Origin: an uncultured Lachnospiraceae bacterium
GTDB lineage: Bacteria; Bacillota; Clostridia; Lachnospirales; Lachnospiraceae
DNA length: 64,000 nt
NCBI GenBank assembly: GCA_910586755.1
Contig: CAJUJM010000038.1
Span: forward strand, 1-64,000
Direction: 5' to 3'
Shown: piece by piece, positions 16,093 to 23,935 of the stretch
How positions within the stretch are numbered: position 1 is the stretch's first letter
How the letters are laid out: the number at the start of each line of letters is the position of its first letter
The notes under the pieces: generated by a model
Databases searched by the model: none
The model's input: only the letters and a program-made list of their open reading frames with translations
Told to the model about the DNA's origin: nothing
Made by a program: the position numbers and the translations under genes

Positions 16093-16121
16093 ATTATATG
16101 GAATCACTCCTTAAAAGTCAA
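16093..16121 (-). promoter_or_regulatory. SigA promoter of the ileS T-box transcript
   Basis: On the minus strand TTGACT (16121-16116), a 17-base spacer and TATAAT (16098-16093) place the start near 16086. The divergent gap to the membrane protein gene holds nothing else obvious. Confidence 0.85.
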
Positions 16122-16247
16122 GGAGAACCCAAATCTTTCCCATGTTTTCGTGCATTTTCCATGATTTTTCCACACATGTTTTGGCAAATTTGTGTGACAC
16201 TAATAGTGAAATTTTATCTGTTCAGACAACTTTTAGGAGGAAGGTAA

Positions 16248-16913
16248 ATGCAAAGCATTTTCAGGATACCTTCCGACAATATGGCAGGTGACGCCGGGCG
16301 TCGCGTGCCGATTCCTTATTATACTAGGAGGTGTGGCATGGTTCTCTCTGCTCTGTCTTACCTGATTATACCCATATATACCCTGCTTTTTGTCCGGGGA
16401 ACAGACTGGTTTTCCAGCAACTTTTCGGTAATCGGAAGCCTGGAAGAGCAGAAAAGAGCGTTTGCTGCCTGGGGCATCCTGATTAGCTGTACATTATACC
16501 GGATGCTCTTTCCCTTAATTGAACAAGCGCCCTTTTCCCGGGGGAAGCTCCGCTCCACAAAAAAGCGAAGAATCTGCTTTGTCCTTCTCAATCTGGCTCT
16601 GCTCTTTTTAACTGCTGCCATTATCCTTCCCTATGTCCCGTCCCGGTTTCCCCTTCAGGCGTGGCTCCACATCGTATTCGCCTTTTTCTCTGCGGTCTCT
16701 CTGTTCCTGTGCCTGGTTTTTCTCATCCATGGCTACTATCGGAACCGGCCGGCGCTTTTCCGGACTCCTTTACAGCTCCTGTGGAGTTCCTTTGCGGTAA
16801 GCCTGATTCTGCTCCTTGTAAGCGGAATCGTCAACAGCGCCCTGGAAATCCTGGTTACCATTACTGCCTGTGTACTGACCAGGCAGATGTATCGGAAAGT
16901 ATTTGGCGTATAG
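16248..16913 (+). CDS. Multi-pass membrane protein, DUF998-like
   Basis: A 221-residue hydrophobic protein with about six membrane helices (roughly 31-52, 74-92, 106-128, 137-160, 172-194, 196-214 in the full frame). The size and helix layout resemble DUF998 family proteins, whose function is unknown; the match is weak and by eye. ATG 16248 has TTAGGAGG seven bases upstream. A second start at 16338 (AGGAGGTGTGGC before ATG) would remove 30 polar residues and is equally plausible. It is monocistronic and converges with the GHL10 gene 29 bases away. Confidence 0.6.
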   Translation: MQSIFRIPSDNMAGDAGRRVPIPYYTRRCGMVLSALSYLIIPIYTLLFVRGTDWFSSNFSVIGSLEEQKRAFAAWGILISCTLYRMLFPLIEQAPFSRGKLRSTKKRRICFVLLNLALLFLTAAIILPYVPSRFPLQAWLHIVFAFFSAVSLFLCLVFLIHGYYRNRPALFRTPLQLLWSSFAVSLILLLVSGIVNSALEILVTITACVLTRQMYRKVFGV

Positions 16914-16942
16914 ATTTTTTCATGACTAAAGATAAAAAATAC

Positions 16943-18256
16943 TTACCTGGTCAAAACCGGAAGGAGATTTTTTACCTCTTTTTCCGCCGCCTCTTCCAGG
17001 AAGGAGCTGTAGCTGTAAAAACAGTATCCGGATACCTGGCCGCTTTGACGTCCCATCTCTACCTGACGCTTTAAAATATCATCCCGTCTTAGCCACTCAG
17101 AAATGTCATTATAATCTTTCGTATCCGTTCCTGCCCGGTAGGCCGCCAAACCTAAATACAGCTTTACATTTCCTCTATTCTTTAAATCAATCCAGGTCTT
17201 TAGGTTATTTTCAAAAGCATAGGGGGCGGGGGTTTTGTCCGCTTTCCTGGTCTCAAATCCCCAGTAAATCTGAGGCATGATGTAATCAAGATACCCTTCT
17301 GTTGACATCCATGTATCAATGTCTGCAAAAAGTTTCTGACTGCTCCTTAAATGATCGACATATCCCTGGGGACTGATTCCAAATGTGACAGATGGATTAA
17401 TCGACTTTACAGTATGGTAGGTTTCTGCCACCAGCCGGTTTACATTGGCTCTTCTCCAGTTGGCTATAGACAAATCCGATCCGGATGTCAGGTATTCCGG
17501 CAAATCAAACCACCGGGAAGGGTTATCATCATTTAATTCCGGATAAAAATAGTCGTCAAAGTGGATGCCGTCTACCTGGTAATTTTCTACAATCTCCGCC
17601 ACTCCCTTTGTCACCAGCTCCCGAACCTCCGGAAAAGAAGGATTGTAATACCAGGCTCCATTATGGTTTAGCACTCTCCTGCTTTCGGCTTTATCTCCAT
17701 TTCCAAACCATTGCTTTGCCGGAGAACTGTCAGAAACCTCATCCCAGCTCATAAGATATCCGGTAATCCGGTAGGGATTCAGCCAGGCATGAAACTTTAA
17801 TCCTCTGGCATGGGCCGCCTTTATCATATAGTCTAAGGGATCGTATCCCGGATCCTTTCCGGCTGCGCCAGAGGCAAATTTAGACCAGGGATAATACTCT
17901 GAAGGGTACATGGCGTCACTGTGAGAGCGGACATGGACAAATACTGCGTTCATTCCCCAGGATTTTGCGTTATCAAACATCTGATCCACGGCTTTTTGAA
18001 AACTCTCTCTTTCCTTCGGAAGCTTCTCCAATTCCAGATAGGAGATCCATACGCCTTTTAGCTCTTCTTCGCTTCCGGCATCCCCGGAAGGACTATACAC
18101 CCCATATCCGCCTGCCAGGCCCGTACCCGGGCCAAATTCATCTTTAGAGCCGGCATAAACACATCTTATAGATAAAAGGCTGCCGCTTAGCCCAGTGAAA
18201 AAAAGGCCGCATACAATGGCAAATACCATATTTTTAATAAATCTCTGTATTTTCAC
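16943..18256 (-). CDS. Secreted GHL10-type glycoside hydrolase (DUF187 family)
   Basis: A 437-residue exported protein: signal peptide or anchor (about 8-30), a short linker, then a TIM-barrel of the GHL10/DUF187 type. Visible family segments are ELKGVWISYLELEKL, WGMNAVFVHVRSHSDAMYPS, LKFHAWLNPYRITG, YQVDGIHFDDYFYP and YLDYIMPQIYWGFE. The Asp pair in HFDDYFYP is the family's presumed active-site region. Family members act on cell-wall or polysaccharide glycans, but the substrate is mostly unknown. Start GTG 18256 is chosen because GGAGG lies seven bases upstream; an upstream ATG would overlap that site. It is transcribed alone, convergent with the membrane protein gene. Confidence 0.85.
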   Translation of the reverse strand: MKIQRFIKNMVFAIVCGLFFTGLSGSLLSIRCVYAGSKDEFGPGTGLAGGYGVYSPSGDAGSEEELKGVWISYLELEKLPKERESFQKAVDQMFDNAKSWGMNAVFVHVRSHSDAMYPSEYYPWSKFASGAAGKDPGYDPLDYMIKAAHARGLKFHAWLNPYRITGYLMSWDEVSDSSPAKQWFGNGDKAESRRVLNHNGAWYYNPSFPEVRELVTKGVAEIVENYQVDGIHFDDYFYPELNDDNPSRWFDLPEYLTSGSDLSIANWRRANVNRLVAETYHTVKSINPSVTFGISPQGYVDHLRSSQKLFADIDTWMSTEGYLDYIMPQIYWGFETRKADKTPAPYAFENNLKTWIDLKNRGNVKLYLGLAAYRAGTDTKDYNDISEWLRRDDILKRQVEMGRQSGQVSGYCFYSYSSFLEEAAEKEVKNLLPVLTR

Positions 18257-18400
18257 ATTATTTCCTCCAGATTCCAATGTTTCTTAATTTTAGCACAGAT
18301 ATCCAGCACTTCCAATGCACTTTCTCTTTCCGATTTCTTACATTTTTCTTACCTCTCAACTTACAAAATACAGGAGATCGTTATTTTTCTATCAATCCCT

Positions 18401-18428
18401 TTGTTATTCCTCCAACTTGTGGTATACT
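18401..18428 (+). promoter_or_regulatory. Candidate SigA promoter of pncB
   Basis: TTGTTA (18401-18406), 16 bases, TATACT (18423-18428), about 80 bases before the pncB start. Confidence 0.5.
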
Positions 18429-18510
18429 ATGAACACTTGGCCAGATCCCATCGAGCCTAGTGAAAATACATACCAGGACATGAAAACGGTTATTACCGGG
18501 AGGAATTATT

Positions 18511-19968
18511 ATGGATCAACAAAATTTGACACTGCTTACCGACTTTTACGAATTAACTATGATGCAGGGCTATTTTAAAGAAAAGGATGCCAATGAAACC
18601 GTCATCTTTGACATGTTTTACCGCTCTAATCCCTGTGACAACGGATTTGCCATCTGTGCAGGCCTGGAGCAGGCCATCGACTATGTGAAAAACCTTCATT
18701 TTGATGCAGAGGATGTGGAATATCTGCGAAGCCTGGGGATTTTCGGAGAGGATTTTCTCGACTATCTGGCCCATTTTAAGTTTTCCGGAGACATTTACGC
18801 CATTCCGGAGGGGACGGTAGTATTTCCCAGAGAACCTTTAGTAAAGGTAATTGCTCCCATTATGGAAGCTCAGCTTATTGAAACAGCTCTTCTGAATATT
18901 ATCAACCACCAAAGTCTGATTGCCACCAAGACTTCCCGGATCGTTTTCGCTGCTCAGGGAGACGGGGTTATGGAATTCGGCCTCCGCCGTGCCCAGGGGC
19001 CTGACGCCGGGGTCTACGGCGCCCGCGCCGCTATGATTGCAGGCTGTATCGGCACCTCCAATGTCCTCTGCGGCAAAATGTTTAACGTCCCCATCAAGGG
19101 AACCCATGCTCATAGTTGGATCATGAGTTTTCCTGACGAGCTCACGGCTTTCCGAACCTACGCCAAACTTTATCCTACCGCCTGTATCCTGTTGGTAGAT
19201 ACTTATGACACCTTAAATTCCGGCATTCCCAATGCCATAAAGGTCTTTACTGAGATGAAAGAGGCTGGAATTCCCATGCCTTTCTATGGGATCCGTTTAG
19301 ACAGCGGCGACCTGGCTTATCTGTCTAAAGAAGCCAAAAAGATGCTGGATGCCGCCGGATTTCCGGATGCGGTCATCTCTGCCTCCAATGATTTAGATGA
19401 AGAATTGATTAACAGCTTAAAGCTTCAGGGCGCTACTATTAATTCCTGGGGGGTGGGCACCAATTTAATTACCTCCAAAGACTGCCCTTCCTTTGGCGGG
19501 GTATACAAGCTGGCTGCTATACGGGATAAAGCCACCGGAAAATTTATTCCCAAAATTAAACTGTCTGAAAATACGGAAAAAATCACAAATCCCGGCGATA
19601 AGACCATTAAGAGGATTTATAATAAGGAGACCGGCAAGATTATTGCGGATCTAATCTGTCTGACTCATGAGCAATTTGATGAAGCCAACTCCCTCCTGCT
19701 TTTCGATCCTGTCCAGACCTGGAAGAAAACCCATCTGGCTCCCCACAGTTATACCATTCGGGACTTGATGACTCCCGTATTCCTTCGGGGAGAATGTGTC
19801 TATGAAACTCCGACTGTCATGGATATCCAAGCCTACTGCAAGACAGAGCTGGATACTCTGTGGGAAGAATCCCGCCGTCTGGTTAACCCTCACAAAGTTC
19901 ATGTAGATCTCTCCCATGAGCTGTGGCATGTGAAAAACCAGCTTCTGGAATCCTATCACTTTAATTAA
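18511..19968 (+). CDS. pncB: Nicotinate phosphoribosyltransferase
   Basis: A 485-residue enzyme that makes nicotinate mononucleotide from nicotinate and PRPP with ATP hydrolysis (Preiss-Handler NAD salvage). The N-terminus LLTDFYELTMMQGYFKE, the EFGLRRAQGPD segment, the GTHAHSWIMSF loop holding the phosphorylated histidine, and FYGIRLDSGDLAYLS are family hallmarks. The length is normal. ATG 18511 has GGGAGG nine bases upstream. It has its own promoter. It is followed at once by the cloverleaf-like repeat at 19971, which may end the transcript. Confidence 0.96.
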   Translation: MDQQNLTLLTDFYELTMMQGYFKEKDANETVIFDMFYRSNPCDNGFAICAGLEQAIDYVKNLHFDAEDVEYLRSLGIFGEDFLDYLAHFKFSGDIYAIPEGTVVFPREPLVKVIAPIMEAQLIETALLNIINHQSLIATKTSRIVFAAQGDGVMEFGLRRAQGPDAGVYGARAAMIAGCIGTSNVLCGKMFNVPIKGTHAHSWIMSFPDELTAFRTYAKLYPTACILLVDTYDTLNSGIPNAIKVFTEMKEAGIPMPFYGIRLDSGDLAYLSKEAKKMLDAAGFPDAVISASNDLDEELINSLKLQGATINSWGVGTNLITSKDCPSFGGVYKLAAIRDKATGKFIPKIKLSENTEKITNPGDKTIKRIYNKETGKIIADLICLTHEQFDEANSLLLFDPVQTWKKTHLAPHSYTIRDLMTPVFLRGECVYETPTVMDIQAYCKTELDTLWEESRRLVNPHKVHVDLSHELWHVKNQLLESYHFN

Positions 19969-19970
19969 AT

Positions 19971-20116
19971 GTAACAGTTTAGACGGCGCGGGATTTGAGA
20001 TAACATGTTACGTCAAGCTCGCTTGTAAGTAACATGTTATCTCAAATCCTGCATCGGATGGACATCCGACGCTTCATGCCCGGCATAGCCGGACATGAAG
20101 CGCCGTCTAAACTGCT
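19971..20116 (+). repeat. Cloverleaf-like palindromic repeat, 146 bases
   Basis: An outer 14-bp stem (19975-19988 CAGTTTAGACGGCG with 20101-20114) closes three consecutive hairpins: a perfect 21-bp stem (19991-20011 with 20029-20049), TCGGATG-ga-CATCCGA (20054-20069), and GCTTCATGcCCGGC / GCCGGaCATGAAGC (20070-20101). The element begins three bases after the pncB stop. Its end motif GTAACAGTTTAGACGG recurs at 4104, 37345 (reverse), 57356 (reverse), and in reduced form at 628 and 63184. The rest of the 300-base gap holds a TATAAT (20203-20208) for the next gene. Confidence 0.75.
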
Positions 20117-20269
20117 CCATTTAATTTCCTGACAACAGAAGAATCCTTACGATTTTATAGAAAAACTTAACCTCAGTTATATTTTTTGAATGGACGATCC
20201 GGTATAATAATCTCAGATACTTATTTTTAAAAGAATATTTCTAATATTGTTTAAGGAGGGTTTTTTCTT

Positions 20270-20989
20270 ATGAGCATGGGTGAAGCTACCAAGATTTATT
20301 CCAAAGATAACCACGATCTTGCATTAAAAGTGACCAAAGGACATTTTTCATCCGACCGTTTCCACATTAATTATTATATTGATATGACCGAATTAAAGAT
20401 GCGTCAGTGCAATGCTGAGGCAGTTGCCAAAGCGATTGTAAAGAAATACGTAAAGCGCGTAAACTTAAGCCCGGTGGTCGGTTTAGCCTCTGAAATGTTT
20501 AATCAAATGGCTTCTACCAACGCAACCAAGGCTCCTATTGATACCATTATCTGCATGGACGGCTGCGAGGCTATCGGCGCTTATGTTGCAAAGGAACTGT
20601 CTGAGGTAGGCGTTGCAACCACCAATACCCACAAGACCACTTATATCCTGACTCCTGAGTTTGATTCCAGTGGTCAGATGGTGGTCCGCGATAATATTAA
20701 ACCCATGTTAAAGGGCAAGCATGTTCTGGTTGTTTTGGCTACTGCAATGTCTGGTCATACCATTGCCAAGAGTATCCGCTGCATCGCTTCCTATGGCGGA
20801 ATCGTAGAGGGTATCTCCTGTATCTTCTCTGCTATCAACGAGATTGAGGGACATCCGGTTAACTCCGTATTTGAAGCTGCTGATCTTCCTGACTTTAAGC
20901 TTTCCGAGCCGGATAATTGTCCGGACTGCAAGGCTGGCGTAAAGCTGGATGCAATTGTAAACAGCTATGGTTATACTGTTTTAGATTAA
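20270..20989 (+). CDS. Phosphoribosyltransferase-like protein with altered PRPP loop
   Basis: A 239-residue protein of the kind annotated as orotate phosphoribosyltransferase in Lachnospiraceae. It has a type I PRTase layout (IDTIICMDGCEAIGAYVAKEL, then KHVLVVLATAMSGHTIAKSI). The PRPP-binding loop, normally VVDDVxTTGG with two acidic residues, reads VVLATAMSGHT, so the PRPP and metal contacts are missing. The C-terminus has a CPDC pair that could bind metal. ATG 20270 has AAGGAGGG upstream. It may be a non-catalytic regulator or binding protein for nucleotides; the name orotate PRTase should not be taken literally. Monocistronic with its own terminator. Confidence 0.7.
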   Translation: MSMGEATKIYSKDNHDLALKVTKGHFSSDRFHINYYIDMTELKMRQCNAEAVAKAIVKKYVKRVNLSPVVGLASEMFNQMASTNATKAPIDTIICMDGCEAIGAYVAKELSEVGVATTNTHKTTYILTPEFDSSGQMVVRDNIKPMLKGKHVLVVLATAMSGHTIAKSIRCIASYGGIVEGISCIFSAINEIEGHPVNSVFEAADLPDFKLSEPDNCPDCKAGVKLDAIVNSYGYTVLD

Positions 20990-21031
20990 AAGAAAAGAGG
21001 CGCCCCAAATTAGCGGCGTCTCTTTTCTTTC
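20988..21031. terminator. Bidirectional terminator between convergent genes
   Basis: AAAGAAAAGAGGCGCC pairs with GGCGTCTCTTTTCTTT. The A-rich and T-rich flanks allow it to stop the PRTase-like gene on the plus strand and the CaiB operon on the minus strand. Confidence 0.85.
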
Positions 21032-21033
21032 CT

Positions 21034-22224
21034 TTAATCAGCGCTTACTACTATATGATTTTCATGCAATTTCTCAATTTCTGTTTCGCTGTATCCTGCC
21101 TCTGCAAGAACTTCTCTCGTATGTTGGCCCAGCAGGGGAGGAAGCCTGCGAAGAGGCGCCGGCTTTCCATCGTAATGATTGGGATGATTCAGCACCCGTA
21201 CTTCCCCTGCAACCGGATGGTTCATAGTCATTACGCATTGATTATATATTACCTGTTCATCCTCAAATACTTCCTCATAAGTATTAACCGTAGAATACCA
21301 GATTCCCAATTTGTCAAAAATCTCTATCCACTCCGCTGTAGTCTTTTTCTTTATCTCATCGCAGACTACCTGATCGAATTCCAGCCTGCGGGTCATCTGT
21401 TCTTCGGGGGTAAAGCTTTTGATACAGCCCGGAGTAAAAATTTTCTCCAGATTTTCATATGAGGTTACGCCCAATGTGATATAAGAATCTTTTGTCTGAT
21501 AGACCCCATAAGGGGAACCATGAAACCGTGTACAAAGACCGGTTTTCGGCCGCTCTGTAAATTCAGCTCCATTCAGATAATAAGAAATTGCCTCAATCTG
21601 CAGATCCAGCGCTGCTGCCATAAGGCTGGCGTCCACCTTATGTCCCCTGCCTGTTTTCTCTCTGTCATAAAGAGCCGCCAGCACGCCAAGGGCTGCCAAA
21701 ATTGCGCCATGCTGATCGACAATGGAAGTTCCCGCCGGAGAAGGGGAAACTGCCCCATTTCCAGTTAAGTTTACCAAGCCGCTCATACTCTGCACCAGCA
21801 GATCCTGCCCGGGTTTTTTGACCTTCGGTCCGTCTGAACCATACCCGGTGCAAGAGCAAAAGATAAGTTTTGGATTCACTTCTTTTAGTTTTTCATATCC
21901 TAAGCCCAAACGATCCATAACGCCAGGGCGGAAATTTTCAATTACCACATCATAAGACTTTACCAATCGGTAAATAATTTCCCTCCCTTCTTTTGTCTTT
22001 AAATCCAGCGCCATATCCCGTTGATTCCTTCCCGCCAGCATGTAAAACATACTCATACCATTTTTATAAGTATTGCATCCGGACCAATTCCTCTCATAGG
22101 CTCCTTTACAGGCCTCAATTTTTACTACGTCCGCGCCTAAATCTGCCAGCGTCTGCACTGCAGACGGCCCCTGAAGATAGTGTGTAAAGCTTAATATTTT
22201 GACGCCTTCCAGCAAGTATCTCAC
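21034..22224 (-). CDS. CaiB/BaiF-family CoA-transferase
   Basis: A 396-residue class III CoA-transferase moving CoA between carboxylic acids. Family features are the N-terminal LEGVKILSFTHYLQGP, ADVVKIE, the NFRPGVMDRLGLGYE segment, and the catalytic aspartate in GTSIVDQHGAILAALG. It is the last gene of the LacI-controlled operon, seven bases after the flavoprotein. The substrate is unknown; CaiB, BaiF, formyl-CoA and citramalate CoA-transferases share the fold. The GTG at 22224 sits on the ribosome binding site AAAGAGGTGA; a TTG at 22215 is a reasonable alternative start. A bidirectional terminator follows. Confidence 0.9.
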   Translation of the reverse strand: MRYLLEGVKILSFTHYLQGPSAVQTLADLGADVVKIEACKGAYERNWSGCNTYKNGMSMFYMLAGRNQRDMALDLKTKEGREIIYRLVKSYDVVIENFRPGVMDRLGLGYEKLKEVNPKLIFCSCTGYGSDGPKVKKPGQDLLVQSMSGLVNLTGNGAVSPSPAGTSIVDQHGAILAALGVLAALYDREKTGRGHKVDASLMAAALDLQIEAISYYLNGAEFTERPKTGLCTRFHGSPYGVYQTKDSYITLGVTSYENLEKIFTPGCIKSFTPEEQMTRRLEFDQVVCDEIKKKTTAEWIEIFDKLGIWYSTVNTYEEVFEDEQVIYNQCVMTMNHPVAGEVRVLNHPNHYDGKPAPLRRLPPLLGQHTREVLAEAGYSETEIEKLHENHIVVSAD

Positions 22225-22230
22225 CTCTTT

Positions 22231-23883
22231 CTATTCTTCATTTTTCAAGATAAACGGTTTTCCATACTCTTCCCGATTTTCTGTGTAATCTTCCCTGTAA
22301 TGGCTTCCCCGGCTCTCTTTTCGATGCATTGAGGCCTTTACCATTAAACGGCTGGTAGTCAGCATATGGTATAGTTCCACATTTTCGGCACATGCTTCCT
22401 CCCTCACCGGCCACTGAACCAAACTTTCTTCCATCTCTATAATTTGATCTTCCAGATATTTTAATCCACTTTCGTTTCTTAAAACCAGCTGATACCTGTG
22501 GTTCAGCGATTGGATCTTCTCCTTCATCTCCTGTACAGGAATTTGACTATGTAATATCTTCCTTGTTTTCTCAATCTCGTTCCCAAGTTCAGTCTGGCCT
22601 CCGTCCCAGAATTTTCCCTTCCCGGCTTTTTTTGCCGCTTCCCGGCCTACCAGCTTTCCATATATCTGACAGGTAACCATCATATTTCCGCCAAGGCGAT
22701 CCGCCCCATGGGTTCCTCCTGCTGTCTCTCCAAGGGCATACAATCCTTCTACCGTGGACCTTCCTGTCTCATCGATCCGTATCCCTCCGTTAACCGCATG
22801 GGCAAAACATGCAATCTCCACCTGTTCTTCTAATATGTCTACCTTTTTAGATGTAAAAAAAGCTTTTACCTCCGGCCACATCTCGTGTAACCCAAACTGA
22901 TTGGTACAGGTCTTCACATATTCATCATTCATCATCGTCATATCACAGATGACCCCTTGATTCGCTGTTCCCCGTCCCTCTTTAATTGCCTTTTGTATTC
23001 CGATTTCAAAGTATTTGGAATCATCTCTGGAGCTAAAAGGAAAATGATGCTGATGAGCGTCCATAACAATCTTTTTGTCTACACCAATCGCTTTAAAAAT
23101 ACTTTGTCCAATTGCATCCTTAATCTCAGGATAGCCGCCCCATAAATATGCATTCAGTAAAAGGGTCTGAGGGTAAGAAATACCAATTCCCACCTGCATA
23201 AACTCCATATTAATCAACTGAGCTCCGGCTAAATATCCCAATGCATACCCATCGCCGGTAATATCCTTAGGGTTCATATTTTTTTCAAACAGCTGACCGG
23301 CTCCCCCGGTTCCCAAAACTACTGTTTTGGCCAGAATGATTGTTTCTTCCCCTTGGCACAACCCATATGCGCCAATGCACCTTCCATCTTTTACAAGTAG
23401 TTGCAGGATCATACTATTTTCCATACACTGCACATCCTTTGGCAGATGTTTTAAAAGCGCTGCCAAAATCGGTTCTCCATGTCCTGGGATCACATGTGTT
23501 CTGGCATAATTGGAAAAACAGCTGAGGAACGCATAGTCACGGCCATCTTCCTGTTTATAATAAACTCCCCACTTCTTTAACTGCGTCCCGGCATCTATGG
23601 CTCCTTCCGCTATGATTTGGACCAATTTCGGATCTGCCATTCCCTGTGCAGCCGCCATCATATCGTTGTAATAGTTTTCCGGACTGTCCCTTTTATCTTT
23701 CACTCCATCTGGCACATTAAAGCCAGCCATTTCAGAAACCTGATATGCAGTGGCTCCGCTTTTCCCCAGTTCTCCTTTTGTCACGATCAAAACAGACACT
23801 GGTTCTTTTTTTGCCTCTATAGCAGCTCTGACAGCGCCTCCTCCCCCTCCGACAATTAAAACGTCTGTCCTTATTTCTCTCAT
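22231..23883 (-). CDS. FAD-dependent fumarate-reductase/succinate-dehydrogenase-like flavoprotein
   Basis: A 550-residue flavoprotein: FAD dinucleotide motif VLIVGGGGGAVRAAIEA at the N-terminus (the usual third Gly-x-Ala pattern is slightly altered), KSGATAYQ, GTGGAGQLFEKNMNP, ITGDGYALGYLAGAQL, and the late ALGETAGGTHGADRLGGNM motif of the SdhA/FrdA/NadB family. A reduced C-terminal SDH helix domain ends with ESRGSHYREDY. There is no haem domain, signal peptide or iron-sulfur partner nearby. It probably reduces an alpha,beta-unsaturated acid or oxidises the saturated form. It lies between the ABC importer and the CoA-transferase, consistent with catabolism of an imported acid. Confidence 0.85.
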   Translation of the reverse strand: MREIRTDVLIVGGGGGAVRAAIEAKKEPVSVLIVTKGELGKSGATAYQVSEMAGFNVPDGVKDKRDSPENYYNDMMAAAQGMADPKLVQIIAEGAIDAGTQLKKWGVYYKQEDGRDYAFLSCFSNYARTHVIPGHGEPILAALLKHLPKDVQCMENSMILQLLVKDGRCIGAYGLCQGEETIILAKTVVLGTGGAGQLFEKNMNPKDITGDGYALGYLAGAQLINMEFMQVGIGISYPQTLLLNAYLWGGYPEIKDAIGQSIFKAIGVDKKIVMDAHQHHFPFSSRDDSKYFEIGIQKAIKEGRGTANQGVICDMTMMNDEYVKTCTNQFGLHEMWPEVKAFFTSKKVDILEEQVEIACFAHAVNGGIRIDETGRSTVEGLYALGETAGGTHGADRLGGNMMVTCQIYGKLVGREAAKKAGKGKFWDGGQTELGNEIEKTRKILHSQIPVQEMKEKIQSLNHRYQLVLRNESGLKYLEDQIIEMEESLVQWPVREEACAENVELYHMLTTSRLMVKASMHRKESRGSHYREDYTENREEYGKPFILKNEE

Positions 23884-23935
23884 AAACAGCTCCTCTATCT
23901 TGCATCCCTGCTGGTATTACGTATCTGACAGTTTT

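Noticed and set aside
18470..18510. NAD-sensing riboswitch before pncB
   Set aside because: The leader is short and I could not find a conserved aptamer; only a promoter is supported.
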